A stretch of 64,000 bases of DNA from Emiliania huxleyi CCMP1516 (lineage: Eukaryota; Haptophyta; Isochrysidales; Noelaerhabdaceae), in NCBI RefSeq assembly GCF_000372725.1, contig NW_005200599.1:6077-70076 (forward strand), in the 5' to 3' direction. The notes below the pieces were generated by a model. The model was not told the origin of the DNA. It worked only from the letters and a program-made list of their open reading frames with translations, and made no database searches. Both the position numbers and the translations under genes were made by a program. Positions 51,038 to 61,369 of the stretch are shown here, piece by piece; positions within the stretch are counted from its first letter, which is position 1; every line of letters starts with the position of its first letter.

Positions 51038-51562
51038 ATGAGTGAACCTGCACGGCTCACGAACTTGGTCGTGCGCGGCTACCACTTTTCTGGCCGGCAG
51101 CCTACGATTGTGTCGACCATCGCAGGCGCATGCACATCCTCATTTGCAGGCACGGTGTTCTCTACCGACTTTTGCGGAATGATGCGGGCTCTCTCAGGAT
51201 CAGACAGCTTTAGCGAAGGCGATCCGGCCGCCTACAGCGATCTGGCACGCCGTCTTCTGGTCCCGCCAAGTCTCAAAAAAGAGGAGGCGCGCGCCGAGGC
51301 GGCGCTACAGTCGGTTGTGGCAACCATCGCGTCGACCAACCCTGACACGATCGACAGCTCTTTGATGCGGCGCTTTGACGATGCAAACTTGAAGTTCACG
51401 CTTGCAAAGCGCGCAGTCGACTCGATCGTTGCGAAGGGCTCGCGTGCACTTCGAGAGCCCTTCGGCACCGGGCGCCGCGTTGCAGTCGTCACGAACATCG
51501 TGGCCCGGCTTGGGAATATAGGGATATGGGGACACGGCGGACTATTCATCACTCTGGAATGA
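51038..51562 (+). CDS. Hypothetical protein
   Basis: ATG 51038 opens 174 residues with balanced composition (LTNLVVRGYHFSGRQPTIVS to GNIGIWGHGGLFITLE). No domain is recognised. TAAAATTCTTTTC lies just upstream, as for several other starts. The end is close to a GA repeat (51560-51600), so an unresolved 3' intron is possible. Confidence 0.5.
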   Translation: MSEPARLTNLVVRGYHFSGRQPTIVSTIAGACTSSFAGTVFSTDFCGMMRALSGSDSFSEGDPAAYSDLARRLLVPPSLKKEEARAEAALQSVVATIASTNPDTIDSSLMRRFDDANLKFTLAKRAVDSIVAKGSRALREPFGTGRRVAVVTNIVARLGNIGIWGHGGLFITLE

Positions 51563-52041
51563 GAGAGAGAGAGAGAGCGAGGGAAGGAGAGAGAGAGAAG
51601 GAGAATAATAGGTGAAGCCTCTCGATGTAGGTCAGGCCACCGGTCCTCATGGGCGTCCTCGTGCCTCACCTCCTGCGACACCCGTACCCCCGCACCATCT
51701 CCGTCGCTTGGTTCCATAACCTCTGCCACAACCGGGAGCGGCCAGGACTCATAGACTCGGTCGAGAGACCCCAGATTGGCACTCATGCCTCTCTGGACAG
51801 GGTGGCCCGCCAGCACACACACACACACGGTGGCCCGCCACAAGGACCCCAGGAATTGCGACTCGCCGCTTTCCTCCCGCTGTGATTCTGTGTGAGCTCT
51901 GTGTCTTGTTTTGCCAACAATACACCTTACACACAGATCTATGGCCGGGGGCGCATGCTGTGAATCACAGGCCAGCGCACAGCGCCATAGGAGGTATTTT
52001 CTTCTCAATAACAAGGCTGTGAAGTGACACGCCATCATGAA
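51563..52041. other. Intergenic, no gene seen
   Basis: A GA run at 51561-51604, otherwise featureless. Confidence 0.35.
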
Positions 52042-53253
52042 ATGCAGGAGGCCAAGAGGATGCCCTCGGAATCGTGCAGCGCGGCTGCAGCATCCTTCAC
52101 GCCGTCGGCGCTGGCCGCGCTGCTCCGAGAGCATGCGCCGCTGCACGCGGGTGAATCGCACGTCACGGGTCCGAGAAATTCTTTGAGTAGCAACGAGCTC
52201 ATCCGGTTGGCGGCAGCCGCGGATGAGCGAGGCGACCTCATCTCGGCGGCGGATCTTCACTTGGATTTACTCGAGCTCACCAGAAGCGACACGTACACTA
52301 AATCAGCCACCGAGCGATTGCAGAAATTGTATCCAATGGGCGATGCGTCGCGTGTATCGCGCAACCATTCGGACACGTTCCGAACTGCTGTGGAGCAGAG
52401 CGTGGCCGCGGGCAAGGCTGAGGTGCTCTCGGCTTCGCCACCCCTGTATCTCCTGCACGACGTGCTGAGTGCGACCGAGGTTGCGGATCTCCGTGGAGTC
52501 GTCGCGCGCCGGCGCGACTTGTGGGGCGCATCGCACCCGCTCGTGTGCTTCCAGCACGACGCGTTCACGGGACACCCGGGCCTCACTCACGCTTTCGACT
52601 GGATGCGTGGGCGTCCCGGCGCAGGCGGCCGCGGCTGCTTCGCGCAGGCCGCCTCGCGTGCCACCTACGCGCACGTGCCGTGGAGCGAGAGCCTCTTTGT
52701 GTACCGCGGGCAGGAGGCCCTCTTTGACGGCATCAGCCGGCGCGTTCAGGAGATGTCCGGCTTGCACGATACACACGCCTACAGCTGGCAGGCCCTGACT
52801 TACGAGGCCGGGCGCGACGGCGGTTACGCCGACCACACCGACTGCGAGCACGCGGCCGACTTGCTCGGGCGCGGCGAGCGCATGGCCACGCTGCTCGTGT
52901 ACCTCACGGACGACTTCGACGGCGGCGAGACGGAGTTCCCCAAGCTGGGTTTGAAGGTCAAGCCGCCCGTGGGCTCGGCCCTGCTCTTTTACAACTTCGG
53001 GCCAGGCTGGGGCGGCCGCGCGTGCAGCGCGGAGGCGGCGCACCGCTCGAACCGCGTGACGCGCGGCAGCAAGGTCGTGCTGCAGAGGTGGCACTCGTAC
53101 CAAGAGCAGCCGTTCCTCGCCGGCCGGCCCATTCTGTCGCAGCGTGGCCGGCGGCCGTTCCAGCCCGTCGTCTCGTGCGATTATGTGAGCGGCCTGCGCA
53201 CAAACGTCTCGTGCCGGTGGTACAACTCGGACGTGCCGTGGACGACGGCCTAA
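52042..53253 (+). CDS. Prolyl 4-hydroxylase-like 2OG-Fe(II) dioxygenase
   Basis: This is an intronless frame; ATG 52042 gives 403 residues. The catalytic core is YADHTDCEH with the HxD ligands at about 265/267, MATLLVYLTDDFDGGETEFP, the beta-strand GSALLFYNFGPG, distal histidine at about 334 (AHRSNRVTRGSK) and the 2-oxoglutarate-binding lysine at about 344. This order and GGETEFP are typical of the P4H branch. The N-terminal 150 residues are helical and unrelated to known P4H domains. No signal peptide is apparent, so it may act in the cytosol or nucleus. It has no close similarity to the dioxygenase at 13.9 kb beyond the fold. Confidence 0.85.
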   Translation: MQEAKRMPSESCSAAAASFTPSALAALLREHAPLHAGESHVTGPRNSLSSNELIRLAAAADERGDLISAADLHLDLLELTRSDTYTKSATERLQKLYPMGDASRVSRNHSDTFRTAVEQSVAAGKAEVLSASPPLYLLHDVLSATEVADLRGVVARRRDLWGASHPLVCFQHDAFTGHPGLTHAFDWMRGRPGAGGRGCFAQAASRATYAHVPWSESLFVYRGQEALFDGISRRVQEMSGLHDTHAYSWQALTYEAGRDGGYADHTDCEHAADLLGRGERMATLLVYLTDDFDGGETEFPKLGLKVKPPVGSALLFYNFGPGWGGRACSAEAAHRSNRVTRGSKVVLQRWHSYQEQPFLAGRPILSQRGRRPFQPVVSCDYVSGLRTNVSCRWYNSDVPWTTA

Positions 53254-53623
53254 TACTGTTGAAGGATAGTAATAAGGCAGGGTGGTCGGAGGGCGCCCGG
53301 AGACACGGATATGTTCATAACCCAAAGCAAGCTTTTACGTGTCCACGGCCCCTCAACGCCGACGCGCGACGGAGAGATTGCCCCAACCGCCGCTCGGCCG
53401 TCCGAAAGAATTTTACAACGAAACCTCTCACGACACCGGGTACGGGACTGGCACTGCAAAGGCGACGGCTTAGAAGCCGTCGCCCAGACAGTTGCCTTCC
53501 GTCCTAAAAAAGAAATCGTGCGCGCGGCTGCAGCTTGAGGAACGCGACGAGCGGCTCAAGTGCAGCTTGAGGAACGCTCAAGTGCAGCTCGCGCGTGGGC
53601 AGCGGTTCGAACATTCGCTTGTC
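53254..53623. repeat. LINE-derived scrap with palindrome, then a short duplication
   Basis: At 53405-53460 there is a LINE 3' end (minus orientation), then the palindrome GGCGACGGCTTAGAAGCCGT (53461-53484 in full). At 53531-53590 CAGCTTGAGGAACGC and CTCAAGTGCAG are each repeated, a roughly 35 bp duplication just before the ABC1 start. Confidence 0.65.
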
Positions 53624-55852
53624 ATGGCTGAACAGCTGGCGGCTAACGAAGTGGCCTCGGTCAAAGAGAAGCCTCCGCCGCCGCCGCCGCAGTCCTCCGC
53701 CGACGGCGCGACGAGAGCGTTTGGGGCCATGGCGCTCTTTACCGCCGCCAAGGCCGCCTACGACAAGGTTGACCCGCTCGACGCTGCTGCGCGGGAGGCG
53801 CTGCACCAGAAGTACGCGGCCAAGGCGGTGACGCTCGCGCGCAAGCAGGGCGGGGTCTACGTCAAGGCAGCGCAGCAGATCGCCTCACTCCAGGGAGGTT
53901 CGGGCGGCGGCGGCGTGCCACCCGCCTACACGACCGCTCTCGCAGAGCTGACGGACCGCGCGGCTCCACAAGACCTGCGCCTCTTCGAGGCGATGATTGC
54001 GGAGGAGCTGTGCGTGCCCGGCTGGACGGTCGACGCGCCCAGTGGCAGCGGCCTTGCTGCAGTGCGGTGCCCCGCCATCGCCGCCGCGTCGCTCTCTCAA
54101 GTCCACCGCGCGAGCGCGGAGGACGGCAGCGAGCTCGCGCTCAAGCTGCAGTTCCCCTGGCTGGCCGAGCAGGTGCCGACCGACTTTGCCGTCTTCAAGA
54201 TGGTTGCCGGGCAGATGCAGCCGGGCGGGTTCGACGTCTCGTGGCTGGTCGACGACCTGCAGAAGCACGTCCTCTCGGAGCTCGACTTTCTGACGGAGGC
54301 GCGGCACGCGGGGGAAGCGGCCGCCGCTCTCGCGCCGCGGGGCGAGTCGGTCCTCGTCCCAGCGGTGCGAATCGCCACCCGCCGGCTGCTCGCGACGGAA
54401 TGGGTCGAGGGCTTGCTCCGCGTCGACGACGCCGCCGGCCTGGCCGCCGCGGGGATCTGCCGCCGCGCCGCCGGCCGGCTGGTGGCGGACGTGCTGCTGG
54501 GAGAGATGCCGCTGCGGCACGGCTTGGTGCACGGCGACCCGCACTCTGGCAACGTCTACCTCCGCCGTCCCGCCGCCGCCTCCGGCATCCCCGAGCAGCT
54601 GGTCCTCCTCGACCACGGCCTGTACCACCACCCGCCCGCGCAGCTGCGGCTCGCCGTCTGCAGGCTGGTGCTCGCCTGCGCGCGGCCGTGGGTCTCGAGC
54701 GAGCGGGTGCGCGCCTGCGCCGAGCCGCTAGCAAACGAGCTCTGGCCGCTGCTGCCGCTGCTCCTCTCGCCCGCCTTTGCGCTCGGCACCGGCCTATCTC
54801 TCTCGGACTTGGGCGAGGCGGCGGTGGGTCGGATCCCGCCGTCGGTCGGGTGAGAGACGCCGAGATGCAGCCGAGATACAGCCGCGACACAGCAGAGGTA
54901 CAGCTGAGGTGCAGCCGAGACACAGCTGAGGTGCAGCTGAGGTGCAGCTGAGACACAGCTGAGGTGCAGCCGAGGTGCAGCCGAGGTGCAGCCGAGACAC
55001 GGCCGAGGTGCGGCCGAGGTACAGCCACAACATTGCGCCGCAATACAGCCTAGAAACAGCCGCCCGCCCCCGGTCTTGGTGGCGGCGCCATACTGTGAAA
55101 CGGAAGCGCGAGACAAGGAAGCTGCGAGTAGGTACGAGGCGGTGTGGCGCGCGCTCGTCGCGATCCACGACGGCGAGATCTAGCCGAGATCTAGCCGAGA
55201 TCTAGCCGAGATCTAGCCGAGATCTAGCCGAGATCTAGCCGAGATCTAGCCGAGATCTAGCCGAGATCTAGCCGAGATCTAGCCGAGATCTAGCCGAGAT
55301 CTAGCCGAGATCTAGCCGAGATCTAGCCGAGATCTAGCCGAGATCTAGCCGAGATCTAGCCGAGATCTAGCCGAGATCTAGCCGAGATCTAGCCGAGATC
55401 TAGCCGAGATCTAGCCGAGATCTAGCCGAGATCTAGCCGAGATCTAGCCGAGATCTAGCGAGGGCGACGAGCAGAGCCTTTCTCGGCCTGAGGAAGCAGC
55501 AGGATCGACTCATCGGCATCCCGTCCGCTATTAACGACTGCTAGGCGACGGGCAGAGCCTGCTCGGCCTGCTCCACTCTCTGGGGTATGTGCGCGGCCTC
55601 CTCAACTCCTTGGGCACGCCCGAGCGCGAGCGCGTGGCCGCCCTCGCCACGCACGCCGCCGCCGCCCTCGCCGAGGCGGGCGAGACGGCGCCCTCCCGCC
55701 CCCTCGCCCTTCTTCGCGTGCATGCTCTCTTCTGGGTCCTCGCCGCTGCGCGATTCGCCGCCGCCGCCGCGTCGCTCGCCACCGCCCGCCTCGCCGTCGC
55801 GGTCGCCCTCGCCGCCGTCGCCGCCGCCGTCGCGGTCGCCGCCCACGCGTAG
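53624..55852 (+). CDS. ABC1/ADCK-type atypical kinase, three exons
   Basis: Exons 53624-54849, 55132-55172 and 55545-55852 join to 524 residues. ABC1 family marks: QGGVYVKAAQQIASL (the KxGQ-like motif, here QQ), AAASLSQVHRA, ALKLQFPW with the ATP-binding lysine at about 173, LSELDFLTEARHA, LLATEWVEG, HGLVHGDPHSGN at about 303 and LVLLDHG with the metal-binding aspartate at about 330. Exon 2 (YEAVWRALVAIHDG) and the start of exon 3 (GDGQSLLGLLHSLG) continue the fold. The C-terminus is hydrophobic and Ala/Val-rich. Relatives act in mitochondria or plastids in quinone or lipid metabolism. Intron 1 is GT-AG with CAGCTGAGGTG repeats; intron 2 is GC-AG with the 11 bp array. ATG 53624 is the first good start; earlier exons are possible. 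Confidence 0.9.
54860..55050 (+). repeat. 11 bp repeats in ABC1 intron 1
   Basis: Variants of CAGCTGAGGTG and CAGCCGAGACA, about 17 in a row. Confidence 0.9.
55178..55460 (+). repeat. 11 bp minisatellite in ABC1 intron 2
   Basis: About 25 almost perfect copies of CGAGATCTAGC. It is the most homogeneous array in the window and therefore probably the youngest. Confidence 0.97.
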
Positions 55853-56260
55853 CCGCGACGAGCGCGTGTAGGAGGGGGCTTTGCGATGTAGGACTAGAAC
55901 TAGCGCACACTTGCGGGCCAACTCAGCGCGCGAGATTGGGGTCAGAGGCAGCAGGTGTGTTAGGGCGCAGTAGAGTAGTCATTGCGCTGGCTGGCGAACG
56001 CGGTGCCGAGGCAAGTTTCATCAGGTCTGTGCACCGCAGCAGCTCCAATCAGACACTAAGCTAAGTCAAAAAAACCGAGCCGATCGAGGGGTCCCGCGTA
56101 CGAGCGGTCGCACACTGAGACTCGGTACCCCCCCTGTGCACACAGTGTGCACACCTAAAAGGGGGTCACCCCCCCCCCCCCCCTAGCAGCAGAGCTCTGC
56201 CTGTGGGGGGTGCTGGCATCTCTGTGCAGACAGCTGTATTGCAATAAGAGCTCTAAGTAG
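55853..56260. other. 3' flank of the ABC1 gene
   Basis: No gene. It includes GATCGAGGGGTCCCG at 56084 and a poly-C run with TAGCAGCAG at 56170-56190. Confidence 0.4.
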
Positions 56261-57466
56261 CATGCGTTCCAAGTGGCGAGAATTTGTGGTCGCACCAAAA
56301 TCAGTGGTCTCACCGGCGGGCCCTCCTACTGCCACGTGCCAGCCGGGCGGTGCGGGGCACGCAAGCCTCTCTTCTACGCCTCTCGTGCCTCGCGGCGCCT
56401 CTGCTTCAAGGAGGGAAGATACGGCTCTCGCAGCTGTGGCACAGCGGAGAGCACAGAGGGCGGTACAAGTCCATCAGACATGGTTCCCTATCTTTGCATG
56501 CTCGTTGTTCATGGTGATATCCGCGCGAGGTCATACGCCACAGGCCAGCAATCACTCGGCGATGAGACTACTGATTTGGCGCGACGCTCTGACACCGAGT
56601 GTTGCTCGACGCTGCGACACCGCCGAGTACCGCGTGCAGGGCTCAACCTCGCGGAGTACATCTCTCGCTATCATCCCGCTTCGCGGCGGTGCGTCGGGCT
56701 GCTTGATTTGTCGGAAGACACCCACATCTCTGCTGCTGGAGGAGAGCTTCCGATAATCATAGTGGGTTCGCGATGGACCAGCCAGGGGGGCGGCGGCGGC
56801 GAAGAGGCGGGAGCTGGGTCCAGTGTTCTCTGCTGCCAGCCCCTTGGAGTGTGAAAGGCTTCGTAGCCCTCCGGTCTACTACTCAAGATCCGCAGGACGG
56901 GAGGGAAAAAAAAGCAAGCGAGTGTTTTGTTGCTGGGGGGGTCGCCCCCCCCCTCCCCCCCAAGCAGCAGAGTTTTGTTGCTGGGGGGGTTAGACCCCCC
57001 CCCCCCCCCCTAGCAGCAGGGAAGTGAATGACTTCGCGTCTGCTTTGCCGATCCGTTTTTATATTGATACCAAAGGGAGGGCTACACGAGGCCCTCTACG
57101 CTGGGGTGCCGTAGCTGACACGATACAACCATCTCGACGACAACACAGTGTATCAGCGTCTCGTGTGTCGTGCGGCGTCCCTGTGGTTGTGGTTGTGAGA
57201 GGGGGGGGGTACGGCTTTAGGAATACACCGGCGCGTAGGGGGCCTCCTTTGTACCAGTCTGAGACGTTCGTCTCCATGCGAGCTAAACAGTCAGTACTAA
57301 CCACGTGCATGTGTGCGTTCGATCCGAGGCCCTTGCACTTGCTGCCGGCCCCTCACTGTAATGAGGACGAAGTTGCTCAGATTCGTCGACCGCGGCGCGG
57401 CTCTAGGGGGCGGGCGGGGTTTGCCCCCCGAAACTGGCACCCGCCCAGGCTAGCCAGAGTTGCAGC
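56261..57466. other. Region without a supported gene; three G-run/C-run hairpins
   Basis: Several plus frames overlap at 56262-56860. One reads GRCGARKPLFYASRASRRLC, faintly like an EsV-1-7 type cysteine repeat, but it is isolated. At 56930-57018 two units of TTGCTGGGGGGGT, a short loop and a run of C before AGCAGCAG can fold into hairpins; a third lies at 56160-56190. Confidence 0.4.
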
Positions 57467-58180
57467 TCAAGTGCTCATGCGGGTAGAGGACAGCATTTCC
57501 TTTTCGCAGCGCATCTTTTCCTTCAGCTCCTTTTCGTTCGTGGGGAGGATCGGCACCGACAGGCCCTTCTTGATCCCAGTAAGCAAGGAATGGTTGTGCG
57601 TCCGACGATGCCGTGGCGCAGCGTACTTGTATATGTTGTACGTGAGAGGCCACAGGAAGCGCGTCAACACCAGCACGCTCGTGATGACGGCAAACCTGGC
57701 AGGGGGCGCAAGGGGGTTTTGGGCATGGGGTGCAGGTAAGGGGCATAATTATGGCTGCGCGCACCACCCCTCAGTAGACAGAGTGCCAGAGCGCTGCTCT
57801 CGAGCCTTTTTCAGAAGCTCATTTATGAGAGTGATCGCAATCGCTGGGATCGCCTCACCCAACTCCTCGACGAGTAGTCCGATATTGGTCGTCCAATATT
57901 GGTCAATAGTGCTTTTGTCGACATCCAGTCCAAGAAGCCTCTTCCTCACCCAAGTCAAAAAGCACGGGAAGAGCACGAACAGCCGTAGATTCATTCCAAG
58001 CATCAAGCACAACAGGAGTGCAGGGGGCCAAACGACCAGCAGGATGAGAATTGCGAACGTGATTGAGACGATTCCAGCGAGCACCATTAAGAGGGCGAAT
58101 GTCACCCAGCACATGAAGTGAAACACAGCAGACTCAGTATTTCTGCCCCAGTCGCCGTCGCCGTAGCTAAACTTGATCAT
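57467..58180 (-). CDS. Small membrane protein, two exons
   Basis: Exon 1 (58180-57768, from ATG 58180) and exon 2 (57695-57467) join through a GT-AG intron to 213 residues. Hydrophobic segments: SAVFHFMCWVTFALLMVLAG with IVSITFAILILLVVWPPALL at residues 15-55, and FAVITSVLVLTRFLWPLTYN after the joint. Between them is a soluble stretch (LGLDVDKSTIDQYWTTNIGL). The C-terminus is basic and Lys-rich. No family recognised. The frame is open upstream into an Arg-rich run encoded by CCTCCGC repeats, which I take as non-coding or an intron. Confidence 0.65.
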
Positions 58181-58373
58181 CGATTGCGCCTCCGCCTCCC
58201 TCGCCCCCCTCGCCCGCCGCGCCTCCCTCGCCTCCCTCGCCTCCCTCGCCCGCCGCGGCCCCCTCACACGGCAGAGGAGCAATGTCGAGGAGCGCGGAGT
58301 GTAGCGCCTCCGCCGCCTCCTCCTCCTCCGCCGCCTCCGCCTCCTCCTCCGCCTCCTCCGCCGCCTCCGCCAC

Positions 58374-59029
58374 CTAGCCAGCAAAGGCCTCGACCTTCTT
58401 CGGCAGCAGCTGCTGGTGCGTGTCGCCGTGACCCAACTGGCCCCATCCCCCGCCGCCCCAGCTCCAGACAGAGCCGCTGCCGGTGAAGGCGAGGCTGTGC
58501 TTGTTTGCAGCCGAGACGCTCACGGCGCGCTCGCCGCCCAGCGATATAGAGGGGAGGAGGGTCGGCGTGTTGAGCCGCGCCACGCCCTCGCCGTGGCCAA
58601 AAGGAGGCCTGCGACGTGCTCCTCCGAGCCGCACGACGAGAGCCGCCCCTCGCCGTCGATGAAGACGCTATGCTGACTGCCTGCCACAGCCCTCGCCGGC
58701 TGGTTGGACTCGCACAGCAACGCAGCGAGACACAGCCACCGCACGGGGCAGCCCTCGTCCTCAGGCTGCGCTGGCAGCTCGAAGCCGCGCTCTTGCGCCC
58801 ACAAGCGGATGGCCTCCTTAGTGAGCGAGGCGTGGAAGAGCAGCGAGACGGCCGCGACGCGAGCGATGTCGACGGGGCTGTCGCAGCGGGAGAGGGCGCG
58901 CTCGAGGAGGTCCGTGGGGACGTCGAGGAGGCAGGCGGGCGGCGGCGTTTCCGGCGAGGGGGCGGCGGCGGCGGAGGCGGTGGCCCCGGGGGCGAGGCGG
59001 CGCGAGCGGCGGCGCGGCGGGGCAGACAT
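58374..59029 (-). pseudogene. F-box plus RCC1-repeat protein, frameshifted and truncated
   Basis: ATG 59029 follows GAATTCTTTTCC closely. Residues about 37-90 look like an F-box (LLDVPTDLLERALSRCDSPV, DIARVAAVSLLFHASL). Then RCC1 repeats begin: AVAGSQHSVFIDGEGRLSSC, GSEEHVAG. At about 58604-58608 (a run of four T on the minus strand) one base is missing; in the next frame the blade continues FGHGEGVARLNTPTLLPSI, then HSLAFTGSGSVWSWGGGGWG and QLGHGDTHQQLLPKKVEAFA, and stops at 58374. A full RCC1 propeller has seven blades; here fewer than two remain. It is possibly a dead gene, or a gene with unrecognised exons plus a sequencing error. Confidence 0.65.
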
Positions 59030-59141
59030 CGCGAGGAAAAGAATTCATTAGGCCCCAGCATTCCTAAAAAGAATAGGATTCCTACATCGAAGGCTAAGCT
59101 CAAAAAGAATTTTTACCGCCCGCCCCCCCCCCCCCCCGGCC

Positions 59142-59648
59142 ATGGCCTCGCTGACGCCGAGCGAGGTCCGCCTTCTTGAGTCTCTCGACGACGCCATCAC
59201 GGCCGAGCTGGCCGCGTGCGACCCTGCGGGCAGGCTGTGCGGGCCAAATCGGAGCGCTGTCAAGCTCGAGCTACTGCAGAATTTCTTCGAGACGCTCGCA
59301 TCAAACAACCGGCTGACGCTGACCGCCGCCGACCGCGGCCGCATCCGCGGCGCCGTGAGCGCGTCGCTGCCGGCCCGCTTTGTCCGGCGCGACCGCGTCG
59401 TCTGCAACGTTGGTGGTGCGCGGCCGTGGGAGGCTGGCGTGGTGCACGCTGTCCACGAGCCCGACCCGGACGACGGCTCAGGGCGGCGGAAGTTCGCCTA
59501 TATCGTGCTGACGGACCCGCCAACGGCTCGGCTCGTGTCGGTGCCGCAGGACAGCAACGACCTGATCCGTGCCGAGGTCTGCTTTGGCCAGCGGGCGGGC
59601 GCCCTCTGGTTCACTCTCCTTAGATGCGCAAGACCAAGCGAGCGCTAG
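59142..59648 (+). CDS. Small protein with GDRV-type beta domain
   Basis: This intronless frame from ATG 59142 gives 168 residues. Residues 1-75 are helical (SEVRLLESLDDAITAELAAC). Residues 80-160 follow a pattern I have seen in many algal proteins without a functional name: VRRDRVVCNVGGARPWEAGV, then KFAYIVLTDPPTARLVSVPQ and DSNDLIRAEVCF. AAAAAGAATTTTTACCG lies 27-40 bp upstream. The gene is divergent from the F-box/RCC1 gene, with 112 bp between the starts. An intron after LLR near 59620 is possible. Confidence 0.65.
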   Translation: MASLTPSEVRLLESLDDAITAELAACDPAGRLCGPNRSAVKLELLQNFFETLASNNRLTLTAADRGRIRGAVSASLPARFVRRDRVVCNVGGARPWEAGVVHAVHEPDPDDGSGRRKFAYIVLTDPPTARLVSVPQDSNDLIRAEVCFGQRAGALWFTLLRCARPSER

Positions 59649-59812
59649 GGAACCGATATGCCTTACCACCTAGTTCGTGCAGTACTTGTGTACAATACTC
59701 GGGCCCCGCTAGCAAGTCATGCACAGGGAGGGAGGGAGAGCAAACGACTTGGAGCCTCACAGCTGAGCTCACCCAGAGAACTCTGTTCTCACCCAGAACT
59801 CCTTCTGATGCC

Positions 59813-59952
59813 TGAGACTACCCGAGATTACCCGAGACTACCCGAGACTACCCGAGACTACCCGAGATTACCCGAGATGACCCGAGATTACCCGAGACTA
59901 CCCGAGATTACCCGAGACTACCCGAGATTACCCGAGACTACCCGAGACTGAT
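59813..59952 (+). repeat. 10 bp minisatellite
   Basis: Fourteen copies of AGACTACCCG or AGATTACCCG. By comparison with other genes here it is probably intronic. Confidence 0.95.
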
Positions 59953-59959
59953 AAGTAAT

Positions 59960-61365
59960 GCCTCTCTCTCTCTTCGATGCCGGCCCACACATCACGCCCC
60001 CGGCTAGAGATATCCGTGGAAGCGGCGCGAGACTAGCTCTGCTCCGCCGCCGGCAGCCGTGGAGGGCGTCTGTTCACACCCGCGATGCTGTGAACAGGTT
60101 CACGCGCATGAGCCTGCCGCAGGCCGCGAGGCGACGGTGCGACGCAGCCCGCTGCTCAGAGAGCGAGCGCTGCTCAGAGAGCGAGTCGTGCCGGCCGGCG
60201 CGGGTGGCGGCGCCGCGGCGGGGTGCGGCGAGAGAGGCCACGTGCGGCGGCGGGCGCCGCTTCGGCGTCGGCGATCGTGTCTCGTGCGCCGTTGAGGACT
60301 CGTCTGGTCTGCTGTCTGACTGGGCGGCAGGCGCACGAGATTGCGCCGAGATCGCGCCTGAGATTGTGCCGAGATTGCGCCTGAGATTGCGCCGGGCTGC
60401 AGATGCGGAGATACCGCACGAGATTGTGCCGAGATTGCGTCGAGACTTTGCCGAGACCTCGCCGAGCGGTCGCCACCGTGAACAGCGTCTCTTCACGGCC
60501 GCCGGCCGTGAACAGGCACAGTCCGCGCCGTCGACGTTCTTCTGAAGGGGGCTGGCGGCATGGCGGGCGGCGTCGTGGCGTACGACGTTCGGCTGGACGG
60601 AGGAGGCGGGGACGGAGGCGAAGGCAGAAGTGGCGATGACGAGTGCAGGCAGTGCAGATGCGGGGACGGCGAGGGAGGTGGGCACGGAAGCGAAGGCGGA
60701 GATGGCGGTGGCGAGTGCAAACAGCGCGGCGGCGGCGTGGCGTACGACGTCCTGGACGAAGGTGGAGGCGGAGGCGGCGACTGCAGTGGCGACGGAAAGT
60801 GCGAACAGCGCGGCGGCGGCGGTGTGGCGGCGGCTCGCTGCAGCGGCGGCGGGTGCCGAGAGCGGTTGCACCGCGGCGTGCACTGGTTGTGAGCGGCGTC
60901 TCTTCACATGGCGGCGTGTGCGTAGGCGGCGCGTGCTCGTGCACCGCGACGTGCACTGGCTGGTGCGCGAGATGAGCCGAGATTACCCGAGGTTGGCCGA
61001 GATTCGTTGTGTGGCTGGTGCGGGAGATCCGCCGAGATCCGCCGAGCGTAGTTGCGAGCGGTGGCGGGTGCGGGCGATGTTGCGGCCGCCCCCGCCCCCG
61101 CCCGCCGCGGACGGCGTCTCGCCACCGGAGTGTGCGCTGTCGGGTCGGTGCGGGAGGTGAGGTACGGCCTGATCTGACGTCGCCTTGCCTCAGGTGCGGG
61201 AGCTGGCGCTGCAGCCGGCCGGGCCGCGCATGGCAAAGGACGGGTCTCGCCGCGCTGTCGGGGGGTGCGTCCGTGCGCGGGTTCGGTAATCAACTACTCT
61301 CGGCTGACGAACCCCAGGTCGCGTGCTGTCTCGCGGATCGCGAAGAGGGCGGCCGCCGGCGGCAC
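59960..61365 (+). CDS. Probable multi-exon gene, structure unresolved
   Basis: Coding pieces on the plus strand: GGRRFGVGDRVSCAVEDSSG (about 60240-60310), the same GDRV domain as the gene at 59142; a Gly-rich frame at 60560-60890 with two VAYDV units (60577 and 60727); and TGVCAVGSVRELALQPAGPR near 61125-61240, where GGTGCGGGAG is repeated on both sides of a possible GT-AG intron (61147-61196). Intron-like features between them are CCGAGATTGCGC arrays (60340-60460) and three TTCAC...GTGAACAG hairpins before AG. I cannot join the pieces with confidence; the strand is not certain for 60560-60890. Confidence 0.4.
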
Positions 61366-61369
61366 TGCC

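Noticed and set aside
51232..52260. Minus-strand 342-codon frame
   Set aside because: It covers the opposite strand of two better plus-strand genes and the spacer between them.
57024..58121. Plus-strand 365-codon frame
   Set aside because: It overlaps the spliced minus-strand membrane protein and has no coherent composition.
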